From: Anagrus nilaparvatae | Taxonomy: Eukaryota > Arthropoda > Insecta > Hymenoptera > Mymaridae | Direction of reading: 5' to 3' | Length of the DNA stretch: 64,000 nucleotides | Assembly: GCA_022575985.1 (NCBI GenBank) | Contig: JAKSXM010000272.1 | Location: 1,860,001 to 1,924,000, forward strand | Shown: piece by piece, positions 1 to 10,800 of the stretch | Layout of the letters: each line of letters starts with the position of its first letter | Position numbering within the stretch: the first letter of the stretch is position 1 | Translations under genes and position numbers: made by a program | Notes under the pieces: model-generated | The model's input: the letters and a program-made list of their open reading frames with translations, nothing else | Told to the model about the DNA's origin: nothing | The model's database searches: none

Positions 1-898
1 AAAAATAAAAGTACTTCAGTTACGTATTTTGGTGTCCTAAAACCGAATCTAAAGTCAGAATTTAGACTACACACTCAGATTTTGCCCCAGCTACCCCCAA
101 CCACCCTCTAAACCGCCCCAAAAATCAAATATTTTACTATGTCCAAAAGTTAAAAATAAAAGAACTTTAGTTACGTATTTTGATGCCCTAAAACAGAATC
201 TGAAGTCAGAATTTAGCCTACACCATCAGATTTTGCCCCAGATAGCCCCAGTCACCCTCTAAACCGATGGATGGTGCTAAGAACTTTTGTTGGAAACAAT
301 AAGCACCTACGAGCATATATGATTACGTATGTTTCGTTACTTAACCTTTCTCAGGTGGGTTTTAGAGGGTAACTAGGGTAGCTGGGACAAAAACTAAAAA
401 TTAAAGGTAAAATCTAACTTGAAATTCGTTTTTAGAACATTAAAATACGTAAATAAGGTACCATTATTTTTAACTTTCGGACATAGTAAAAAATTTGATT
501 TTTGGGGTTGTTTAGAAGGTGGCTGGGGGTAGCCGGGGGTAGCTAGGGCAAAATCTGAGGATGAAGGCTAAATTCTGACTTCATATTCGGTTTTAGGACA
601 TCAAAATACATAATTAAAGTACTTTTATTTTTAACTTTTGGAAATAGTAAAATATTTGCTTTTTGGGGTGGTTTAAAGGGTGGCTGGGGGTAGCTGGGGC
701 AAAATCTAAGGGTGTAGGCTAAATTCTGAGTTCAGATTCGGTTTTAGGACACCGAAATACGTAACTAATGTACTTTTATTTTTAACTTTTGGACATAGTA
801 AAATATTTACTTTTTGGGGTGGTTTAAAGGGTGGCTGGGGGTAGCTGGGGCAAAATCTGAGGGTGTAGGCTAAATTCTGACTCGGTTTTAGGACATCG
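1..898. repeat. 151-bp tandem repeat in two opposing orientations
   Basis: The unit contains the phrase GTAGCTGGGGCAAAATCT on one strand. The AGCT(A/G)GGG landmark sits at 541, 692 and 843, exactly 151 bp apart. In the reverse orientation the complementary CCCCAG landmark sits at 85 and 236, also 151 bp apart. The orientation switches between about 265 and 356 in a unique spacer. The left side is cut by the window edge, so the full array is longer. I see no coding potential. It may be a satellite or the two arms of another palindromic element; the sequence does not decide. Confidence 0.85.
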
Positions 899-3151
899 AA
901 AAACTTACCTGTAGGTAGGTCTAGTTACAGGATCAGAACTTTTTTTTTTGTGCAGCCGTGTAGTTAATAATTTAAAAAATATTTTATAATAACATTAAAT
1001 CAAATTAAGTTTATATCAATAATAATAAAATTAAATTACAAAAAATAATCGCATCACTCATACCGCGGTGCCTTGAACTATACAAAAAAATAAATTTTTA
1101 CATTTGAAAATATTTCTTTTTTTTTATAATACATAAAATATTTTTTTTTTTTAAATGTAATATTTTAACTTAATAAAATAGATCTTAACTTTGAATTTTA
1201 AAAAATTAAATAACTCTTTCAAAATTAAATTAATAGAATGAAAAAAAAGAAAAATTTGATAAATACAAATATTAAAATAAAAAAATTAAAGAGAAAGAAA
1301 AAACCTTGAAATGAAAATTGATGGACTCCCCCATATAGCAGATAACTCCAAAAATTAGAGAAGGCAGAAGAAGGAACTGGAATGTTGCGCGCGCAGTACC
1401 TCATGAACTTGAAATTTTTTAAACAAATGTAAACATGTGATTTCTTGAATGCGCAGGCCCTTCCGGTGATTTCTTGGATTTCTTCTTCTTGACGACGTCA
1501 CAATCTCACGGAATAATGGAGTTCCTCTTTTATTCTATGATTTTTTTGAACTTTTTTTTTGATTATTTATTAAAAATTTTTCACTATCTACGTCTAACTG
1601 AATTTTTAATTAAATTTATTTTTTATTAAACTTTTTTATTTTTTATAACTTCAATTTTTTATAAAAAAAAAACTTTATTAACTTTTGTGTCCTAGACAAC
1701 TTTAAAACTGTACATCACCAAAAATGAATGACAAACTAATAATTAATTTTTTTTTTTTGCAAAAAATTTACACTGAAAAACTTGTAATGGCGGCCGTAAA
1801 ACATGATGCCGGTAAAACCGCGCACATATTTTTATTAGAGATTTCACTAACTTAATTTTTAACTTGAAAAAATTTTTGTCATTTTTTACTTTTTTTTTTT
1901 TAAATCTTTTCTTCATTTATTTAATTATTTTAACTTGTTAATCAGAAGAACTTGAAATATCATGGTTGACAAAATAAAACTCCTCTAATAAAATATATTA
2001 TGCCTCCATGCGGTCGATAATTTTTTAGTATGATCACTGAAATTTTTTTTTTTTTTTTTAATATTAATCTAAACTGCGATGATGGGCCAGAAAGTTGATG
2101 AGTATGGAGCGACATAATATAATATATGATGTTGATGAGTAGCTTAGTGGACTGTATTTTTATATAATATTAATTAAATAACTGAAACTGGTGATGTAAA
2201 AAAATAATAAAACTGAATTTAGTAGCACAAAAATATATAATTTATTTAAACAGGTGTGATTACTATAATAGTTGTCCTAAGACTGGGCACTGTGCGCCGC
2301 TTCTCAAGGCACGCGCTTACACTCTATGCACACACGCACGTATACTACAAATACACGCATACTACTAAACTTATATAATTATTATATTATTAATATTTAA
2401 TATAGTGCATTATTTAACATATGAAAACTGATTCGAGTCTTTCGTCATCAAATTTCGCTGTCCAGGACTGGTCCAAGACAAAAGAAAAATTTATTTCGAG
2501 GGATGAAAAGGGTTCTGGTCCGAGGTGCGTAGTACCCAGGGACAATAATGCAATATTTTTTTCTTGAGATAAATTTTGTAAATAAAAATAATATTGGTTC
2601 TTATTTATGATAATATATGAAAACTCATTGGAGTATTTCGTCATCCAATTGTAAAATTTCGCCGTCCAGGACAAAAGAAAAATTTATTTCGAGGGATAGT
2701 AATTGGTATTTGCATTCAGATGCGATTTTAAATATTTTTTTCTTGAGGTAAATTCTATCTCTAAAAAATTCATATGCAATAATTTTTTGTCTAATTTATT
2801 CGTTTTGTGATTGGTTGCGCTGATTTTTTTATTACTTATTTCATTAGTTCTAATTTTTATTATCTTTTAAAATACTTAATTATTAATAAAAATTTGTGTA
2901 AAAAATACGGAAATAGGAATTATAATTATTTTAATATAGGTACAATCTCCTAAAAATTTCGTCATCTTTTTCTAAATGGTCGTTTCATTGATGCTCTGTA
3001 GTGTTAGTGGCGCGCTGCGCTGTATACAAAATTTGTAGACAATTTAAATATTAATTTTTTAATTTATATAATAATATAAACTGTAAAAATAATTATAAAT
3101 TTTAATAATAAATGTTTAAACTAATTAATTATATTTTTTATAACATATAAT
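899..3151. other. AT-rich stretch without recognised gene
   Basis: The stretch is mostly A/T homopolymer and short simple repeats. Two GC-richer islands, at about 1320-1520 (with a TGACGACGTCA cAMP-element-like string near 1490) and 2270-2345, show no long reading frame or recognisable RNA gene. The only repeat noted is the direct duplication at 2421-2696. Confidence 0.5.
2421..2696. repeat. Imperfect direct repeat, about 196 bp apart
   Basis: The string ATGAAAACT followed by TTTCGTCATCMAA and GTCCAGGAC...AAAAGAAAAATTTATTTCG occurs from 2421 and again from 2617. A related fragment (ATGAAAATGAATTCGAGTATTTAGTCATCC) lies at about 21005, immediately outside the right end of the interrupted element 3152-20997. 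These look like pieces of one older repeat family into which the ACAGG-ended element may have inserted. The possible reading frame here on the minus strand shows no known domain. Confidence 0.5.
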
Positions 3152-3419
3152 ACAGGAAAGGAGGTAAATTTTTTTGTAAAATGAATCAGTAATTAGAGGC
3201 AAGTCAGATTAACTTGAAATTTTTTGAAATTTGTCAAGTAATACAAGGTATAAAGTAGGGTGTAGTGAAAAAAAAAACGTATTTCCGAGACGCTGGTATC
3301 TTAAAGTTATTTTTTTGGGTAGAAGATGAACATGTGTGATTTTCATGAAATTCGGTTAATATTTTTCGGTTTAAACCCCGAAATTTACGGTGAAAATCGC
3401 GCAATTCAGTGAGTTTAAA

Positions 3420-3975
3420 AAATTTTTTTTTCTGAAAATAAATATTTTTTAAAAATATTAAGATTCGCTTAGCCAGAATTTCAAAATAATCCTACATAAC
3501 CTCAAAACTAACGTTTTTGGTATCTAAAATGGCCCGATTAGGGTACTTTAATAAATTTTTTTTTCTGAAAATAAATATTTTAAAAAAATATTAAGATTTG
3601 CTAAGCCAGAATTTCAAAATAATGATTTATGAAGCGCACATAACCTCAAAACTGACGTTTTTGGTATCTAAAATGGCGAGATTAGGGTACTTTACTAAAT
3701 TTATTCTTCTAAAAGTTAATATTTTTCAAAAATATTAAAATTCCTTGAGCCAGAATTTCAAAATAATGATTTACCAAGCCTACATAATCTCCAAACTGAC
3801 GTTTTTGCTATACAAAATGGCGCTATTCGGATACTTTACTAAATTTCTTTTTCTAAAAGTTAATATTTTGCAAAAATATTAAAATTCCTTCCACCAGAGT
3901 TTTAAAATAATGATTTATGAAGCCTACATAATCTCCAAACTGACGTTTTTGGTATACGGCAATATATCCGCTAGT
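3420..3975. repeat. 144-bp tandem repeat array in left arm
   Basis: The GTTTTTGGTAT landmark falls at 3513, 3657, 3801 and 3945, a spacing of exactly 144 bp each time. Each unit carries AATATT-rich DNA, CCAGAATTTCAAAATAATGATTTA and AAAATGGCS..ATT.GGGTAC. The last unit runs straight into the captured LINE fragment. Confidence 0.85.
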
Positions 3976-4660
3976 GGCGTTATGAACGAAGAGGAGGTTG
4001 GCCGTATAGTTGACAGACATTTCCCTACCCACTATGAAAGGGAGGAAGAAAATTACTTTTTTAGAAGATCAAGAAGAGGATATACTTAAATTCACCGTGG
4101 ATGAGCTTGTAACAGCAGTATTCTCGATCAAAAATGAAAAGGCAACAGGACCTGATGGAATACCCACTGAGATTCTGAAAATAGACACGCAAGAGTGTCC
4201 ACAACGTATGTACAATACTTGTTCACGATTGGGTGTCTTCAGCAAACTCTGGAAAAGAGCCAGAATGGTCCTTATCAGTAAGGGTAAAGAGGACTTTATG
4301 CTGCAAAACTATTTGCATCCTCCAGGAATACTGGACGCAGCCCAGAAAATAAATAAAATTATACTGCAAACACGGATACTGAGGGCTGTTGAAACTTTAG
4401 GAGACCTTTCTCCCCAAGAATTCGGGTTCCACCGACAGAAATCAAATATCGATGTCATAAGCGATATCACCCGTGTCCGTTGAGAATTAACAGACAGGCA
4501 ATCTCTACAAAATATCTGCGAAGAATCATCAGCAGTTACCTGAGCGATCGAGAAATATGATTTGAGACTGCGCCAGGAACAAGATTGAGGAGAGTAACTG
4601 CGGTAACAGTTGAAGGAACGGTCCTATGCCGGAGAATACTCATACTGTTGGTTACACGAA
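3975..4660 (+). pseudogene. R1-type LINE reverse transcriptase fragment, left arm copy
   Basis: The fragment reads through the start of an R1-clade reverse transcriptase domain. Visible landmarks are NEEEVGRIVDRHFPTH, then KNEKATGPDGIPTEILK (the KAPGPDGI motif of R1-like LINEs), then WKRARMVLISKGKED, and GFHRQKSNIDVI (the GFR-S-ID motif). The first landmark and the rest lie in different frames, with a frameshift at about 4035-4060. Codon 157 of the second frame is a stop at 4481, after which RT sequence (YLRRIISSYLSDRE) resumes in another frame. The catalytic YADD box is missing. The longest open part (4010-4483) starts at TTG, so it is not a genuine start. It is a captured fragment, not a working gene, and shares its first frameshift with the right arm copy. 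Confidence 0.75.
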
Positions 4661-4860
4661 GTAATGTGAAAATGGTCCCGGGATAGGCTCGGATAAGGTA
4701 GGAAGGGAGTGCAGTTTTAATGGGTAAAAGCCAGTTAAGCCGAGTCCCACATAACTATCAGTACAGATGCTAAACGGTACGCATAACGCATTTCTCTACT
4801 TCCTACCTACAAAAAAAAGCTATTTTCTACTTAATACACAAAAAACGGTGTTGAAAATTG
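4660..4860. other. Inner arm segment, possible LINE 3' UTR
   Basis: This GC-richer 200 bp follows the RT fragment in both arms. Its string GTTTTAATGGGTAAAAGCC with CCGAGTCCCACAT resembles the GTTTTAGT/GGTAAAA-type 3' untranslated regions of several insect R1-clade LINEs, recalled only in general terms. If so, the capture took a LINE copy with an internal deletion. This is inference. Confidence 0.35.
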
Positions 4861-7800
4861 AGGTAGGATGCTTTAAAAAGATCTTCTAGCAACTTCATAC
4901 TTCGGAAAACGATGTGGGATACTTTGGAAAACGGTGTTAGATAATTTGGAAAACGGTGTTAGCTTTTTTTGAATTCGGAATTTAAGTTAGGTAAGTTAGG
5001 ATGCTTCAAAAAGTTCTTCTAGCAACTTTATACTTCGGAAAACGGTGTTGGGTAAATTGGAAAACGGTGTTTGCTACTCTTTAAATAGAAAATTGAGGTA
5101 GGATGCTTCAAGAAAGGTCTTCTAGCAACTTCATACTTTGGAAAACGGTATTAGATACTTTTCAATACGGTGTAAGCTGCTTTTGAAATCGGTGTTAACT
5201 ACTTTTGAATTCGGAATATAAGTTGGGATGCTTCAAAAAGTTCTTCTGGCAACTTAATACTTCGGAAAACGGTGTTAAATACTTTGGAAAACGGTGTTAG
5301 CTATTTTTGAATTCGGAATTTAAGTTAGGATGCTTCAAAAAGTTCTTCTAGCAACTTCATACTTCGGAAAACGTTGTTGGGTACATTGGAAAACGGTGTT
5401 TGCTACTCTTTAAATAGAAAATAGAGGTAGGATGCTTTAAATAGTTCTTATAGCAAATTCATACTTCGGAAAACGGTGTTAGATACTTTGGATTACGGTG
5501 TTAGCTACTTTTGAATTCGGAATATAAGTTGGGATGCTTCAAAAAGTTCTTCTGGCAACTTAATACTTCGGAAAACGGTGTTAAATACTTTGGAAATCGG
5601 TGTTAGCTACTATATAAATAGAAAATTTATATAAATTAATTCAAAAAGCTCGTCTAGCAACTTGATACTTTGGAAAACGGTGTAGGATACTTTGGAAAAC
5701 GGTGTTAGATACTTTGGAAAACGGTTTTAGCTACTTTTGCATTCGGAATTTAAGTTAGGATGCTTCAAAAAGTTTTTCTAGCAATTTCGTACTTTGGAAA
5801 ACGGTGTTGGCTACATTGGAATACGGTGTTAGCTGCTTTTAAATTAGGAATTTGAGGTGGGATGCTTCAAAAAAGTTCTTCTAGCAACTTTATATTCCAG
5901 GAAAACGGTGTTGGTTACTTATTAATTAGGAATTTTAGGTAGGATGTATCAAAAAAGTTCTTCAAGCAACTTCATACTTTGGAAAACGGTGTAGGATACT
6001 TTGGAAAACGGTGTTAGATACTTTAGAATACAGTGTTAACTACTTTTGAATTCGGAATTTAAGTTAGGTAAGTTAGGATGCTTCAAAAAGTTCTTTTAAC
6101 AACTTCATACTTCGGAAAACGGTGTTGGGTACATTGGAAAACGGTGTGAGTTACTTTTTAATTAGGAATGTGAGGTAGGATGCTTTAAAAAAGTTCTTCT
6201 AGCAACTTCATACTTCGGAAAACGGTGTGGGATCTTTGGAAAACGGTGTTACTTACTTTTGAATTCGGAATTTAAGTTAGGATGCTTCAAAAAGTTCTTC
6301 TAGCAACTTCATACTTTGAAAAACGGTGTTGAATATTTTGAAAAACGGTGTTAGCTACTTTTGAATTCGGAATTTAAGGTAGGATGCTTCAAAAAGTTCT
6401 TCTAGCAACTTTTCACTTCGGAAAACGGTGTTGGCTACATTGGAAAACGGTGTTTGCTACTCTTTAAATAGAAAATAGAGGTAGGATGCTTCAAATAGTT
6501 CTTATAGCAAATTCATACTTCGGAAAACGGTGTTAAATACTTTGGAAAACGGTGTTAGCTACTATATAAATAGAAAATTTATATAAATTAATTCAAAAAA
6601 GCTTGTCTAGCAACTTGATACTTTGGAAAACGGTGTAGGATACTTTGGAAAACGGTGTTAGCTACTTTCGAATTTGGAATTTAAGTTAGGTAAGTTAGCA
6701 TGCCTAAAAAAGTTCTTCTAGCAACTTCATACTTCGGAAAACGGTGTTGGGTACATTGAAATACGGTGTAAGCTGCTTTTGAATTAGGAATTTTAGGTGG
6801 GATGCTTCAAAAAGTTCTTCTGGCAACTTAATACTTCGGAAAACGGTGTTAAATACTTTGGAAAACGGTGTTAGCTACTATATAAATAGAAAATTTATAT
6901 AAATTAATTCAAAAAGCTCGTCTAGCAACTTGATACTTTGGAAAACGGTGTAGGATACTTTGGAAAACGGTGTTAGCTACTTTCGAATTTGGAATTTAAG
7001 TTAGGTAAGTTAGCATGCTTAAAAAAGTTCTTTAAGCAACTTCATACTTCGGAAAACGGTGTTGGGTACATTGAAATACGGTGTAAGCTGCTTTTGAATT
7101 AGGAATTTTAGGTGGGATGCTTCAAAAAAGTTCTTCTAGCAACTTCATACCTCGGAAAACTGTATAAGATACTTTGGAAAACGGTGTTAGCTACTCTATA
7201 AATAGGAAATTGATGTAAGATTATTAAAAAAGCTCATTTTGCAACTTTATACTTCGGAAAATGGTGTGGGATACTTTGAAAAACGGCGGTAGTTACTTTG
7301 GAAATCGGTTTTAGCTACTTTTGCATTCGGAATTTAAGTTAGGATGCTTCAAAAAGTTCTTCTAGCAATTTCGTACTTCGGAAAACGGTGTTGGGTACAT
7401 TGGAATATGGTGTTAGCTGCTTTTGAATTAGGAATTTGAGGTGGGATGCTTCAAAAAAGTTCTTCTAGCAACTTTATATTCCAGGAAAACGGTGTTGGTT
7501 ACTTTTTAATTAGGAATTTTAGGTAGGATGTATCAAAAAAGTTTTTCAAGCAACTTCATACTTTGGAAAACGGTGTTAGATACTTTAGAATACAGTGTTA
7601 ACTACTTTTGAATTCGGAATTTAAGTTAGGTAAGTTAGGATGCTTCAAAAAGTTCTTCTAACAACTTCATACTTCGGAAAACGGTGTTGGGTACATTGGA
7701 AAACGGTGTGAGTTACTTTTTAATTAGGAATTTGAGGTAGGACGCTTCAAAAAAGTTCATCTAGCAACTTCATACTTCGGAAAACGGTGTGGGATCTTTG

Positions 7801-10800
7801 GAAAACAGTGTTACTTACTTTTGAATTCGGAACTTTAGTTAGGATGCTACAAAAAGTTCTTCTAACAAATTCATACTTCGGAAAACGGTGTTGGGTACAT
7901 TGGAAAACGGTGTGAGTTACTTTTTAATTAGGAATTTGAGGTAGGACGCTTCAAAAAAGTTCATCTAGCAACTTCATACTTCGGAAAACGGTGTGGGATC
8001 TTTGGAAAACAGTGTTACTTACTTTTGAATTCGGAATTTTAGTTAGGATGCTACAAAAAGTTCTTCTAACAACTTCATACTTCGGAAAACGGTGTTAAGT
8101 ACATTGGAAAACGGTGTGAGTTACTTTTTAATTAGGAATTTGAGGTAGGATGCTTCAAAAAAGTTCTTCTAGCAACTTCATACTTCGGAAAACGGTGTGG
8201 GATACTTTGGAAAACGGTGTTGGGTACATTGGAAAACGGTGTGAGTTACTTTTTAATTAGGAATTTGAGGTAGGACGCTTCAAAAAAGTTCATCTAGCAA
8301 CTTCATACTTCGGAAAACGGTGTGGGATCTTTGGAAAACAGTGTTACTTACTTTTGAATTCGGAATTTTAGTTAGGATGCTACAAAAAGTTCTTCTAACA
8401 ACTTCATACTTCGGAAAACGGTGTTGGGTACATTGGAAAACGGTGTGAGTTACTTTTTAATTAGGAATTTGAGGTAGGACGCTTCAAAAAAGTTCATCTA
8501 GCAACTTCATACTTCGGAAAACGGTGTGGGATCTTTGGAAAACAGTGTTACTTACTTTTGAATTCGGAATTTTAGTTAGGATGCTACAAAAAGTTCTTCT
8601 AACAACTTCATACTTCGGAAAACGGTGTTGGGTACATTTGAAAACGGTGTGAGTTACTTTTTAATTAGGAATTTGAGGTAGGACGCTTCAAAAAAGTTCA
8701 TCTAGCAACTTCATACTTCGGAAAAAGGTGTGGGATCTTTGGAAAACAGTGTTACTTACTTTTGAATTCGGAATTTTAGTTAGGATGCTACAAAAAGTTC
8801 TTCTAACAACTTCATACTTCGGAAAACGGTGTTGGGTACATTGGAAAACGGTGTGAGTTACTTTTTAATTAGGAATTTGAGGTAGGACGCTTCAAAAAAG
8901 TTCATCTAGCAACTTCATACTTCGGAAAACGGTGTGGGATCTTTGGAAAACAGTGTTACTTACTTTTGAATTCGGAATTTTAGTTAGGATGCTTCAAAAA
9001 GGTCTTCTAGCAACTTCATACTTCGGAAAACGGTATTAGATACTTTTGAATACGGTGTAAGCTGCTTTTGAAATCGGTGTTAACTACTTTTGCATTCGGA
9101 ATTTTAGTTAGGATGCTTCAAAAAGATCTTCTAGCATCTTCATACTTCGGAAAACGGTGTTGGGTAAATTGGAAAACGGTGTTTGCTACTCTTTACATTG
9201 AGGTAGGATGCTTCGAGAAAGCTCTTCTAGCAACTTCATACTTTGGAAAACGGTATTAGATACTTTTCAATACGGTGTAAGCTATTTTTGAAATCGGTGT
9301 TAACTACTTTTGAATTCGGAATTTAAGTTAGGTAAGTTAGGATGCTTCAAAAAGTTCTTCTAACAACATCATACTTCGGAAAACGGTGTTGGGTACATTG
9401 GAAAACGGTGTTAGTTACTTTTTAATTAGGAATTTGAGGTAAGATGTTTCAAAAAAGTTCTTCTAGTAACTTCATACTTCGGAAAACGTTGTTGGGTACA
9501 TTGGAAAACGGTGTTAGTAACTTTTTAATTAGGAATTTGAGGTAAGATGTTTCAAAAAAGTTCTTCTAGTAACTTCATACTTCGGAAAACGGTGTTGAAT
9601 ATTTTGAAAAACGGTGTTAGCTACTTTTGAATTCGGAATTTAAGGTAGGATGCTTCAAAAAGTTCTTCTAGCAACATTTCACTTCGGAAAACGGTGTTGG
9701 CTGCATTGGAAAACGGTGTTTGCTACTCTTTAAATAGAAAATAGAGGTAGGATGCTTTAAATAGTTCTTATAGCAAATTCATACTTCGGAAAACGGTGTT
9801 AGATACTTTGGATTACGGTGTTAGCTACTTTTGAATTCGGAATATAAGTTGGGATGCTTCAAAAAGTTCTTCTAGCAACTTAATACTTCGGAAAACGGTG
9901 TTAAATACTTTGGAAATCGGTGTTAGCTACTATATAAATAGAAAATTTATATAAATTAATTCAAAAAGCTCGTCTAGCAACTTGATACTTTGGAAAACGG
10001 TGTAGGATACTTTGGAAAACGGTGTTAGATACTTTGGAAAACGGTTTTAGCTACTTTTGCATTCGGAATTTAAGTTAGGATGCTTCAAAAAGTTCTTCTA
10101 GCAATTTCGTACTTCGGAAAACGGTGTTGGGTACATTGGAATACGGTGTTAGCTGCTTTTAAATTAGGAATTTGATGTGGGATGCTTCAAAAAAGTTCTT
10201 CTAGCAACTTTATATTCCAGGAAAACGGTGTTGGTTACTTATTAATTAGGAATTTTAGGTATGATGTATCAAAAAAGTTCTTCAAGCAACTTCATACTTT
10301 GGAAAACGGTGTTAGATACTTTAGAATACAGTGTTAACTACTTTTGAATTCGGAATTTAAGTTAGGTAAGTTAGGATGCTTCAAAAAGTTCTTTTAACAA
10401 CTTCATACTTCGGAAAACGGTGTTGGGTACATTGGAAAACGGTGTGAGTTACTTTTTAATTAGGAATGTGAGGTAGGATGCTTCAAAAAAGTTCTTCTAG
10501 CAACTTCATACTTCGGAAAACGGTGTGGGATCTTTGGAAAACGGTGTTACTTACTTTTGAATTCGGAATTTAAGTTAGGATGCTTCAAAAAGTTCTTCTA
10601 GCAACTTCATACTTTGAAAAACGGTGTTGAATATTTTGAAAAACGGTGTTAGCTACTTTTGAATTCGGAATTTAAGGTAGGATGCTTCAAAAAGTTCTTC
10701 TAGCAACTTTTCACTTCGGAAAACGGTGTTGGCTACATTGGAAAACGGTGTTTGCTACTCTTTAAATAGAAAATAGAGGTAGGATGCTTCAAATAGTTCT

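Larger units (their letters stand above)
3256..4860 (+). repeat. Left arm of the foldback element
   Basis: The arm runs from the TIR tip through four 144-bp units and the LINE fragment. It ends in a segment (about 4670-4860) that includes CCGAGTCCCACATAAC and GCATAACGCATTTCTC, then TTTTCTACTTAATACAC. Every part recurs inverted in 17068-18879. It is shorter than the right arm because it has one fewer 144-bp unit and a deletion in the LINE fragment after about 4625. Confidence 0.85.

Noticed and set aside
9068..9259. Open frame of 63 codons in the satellite
   Set aside because: It is repeat monomer read in one frame, with internally repeated peptide (SSYFGKR) and no independent support.
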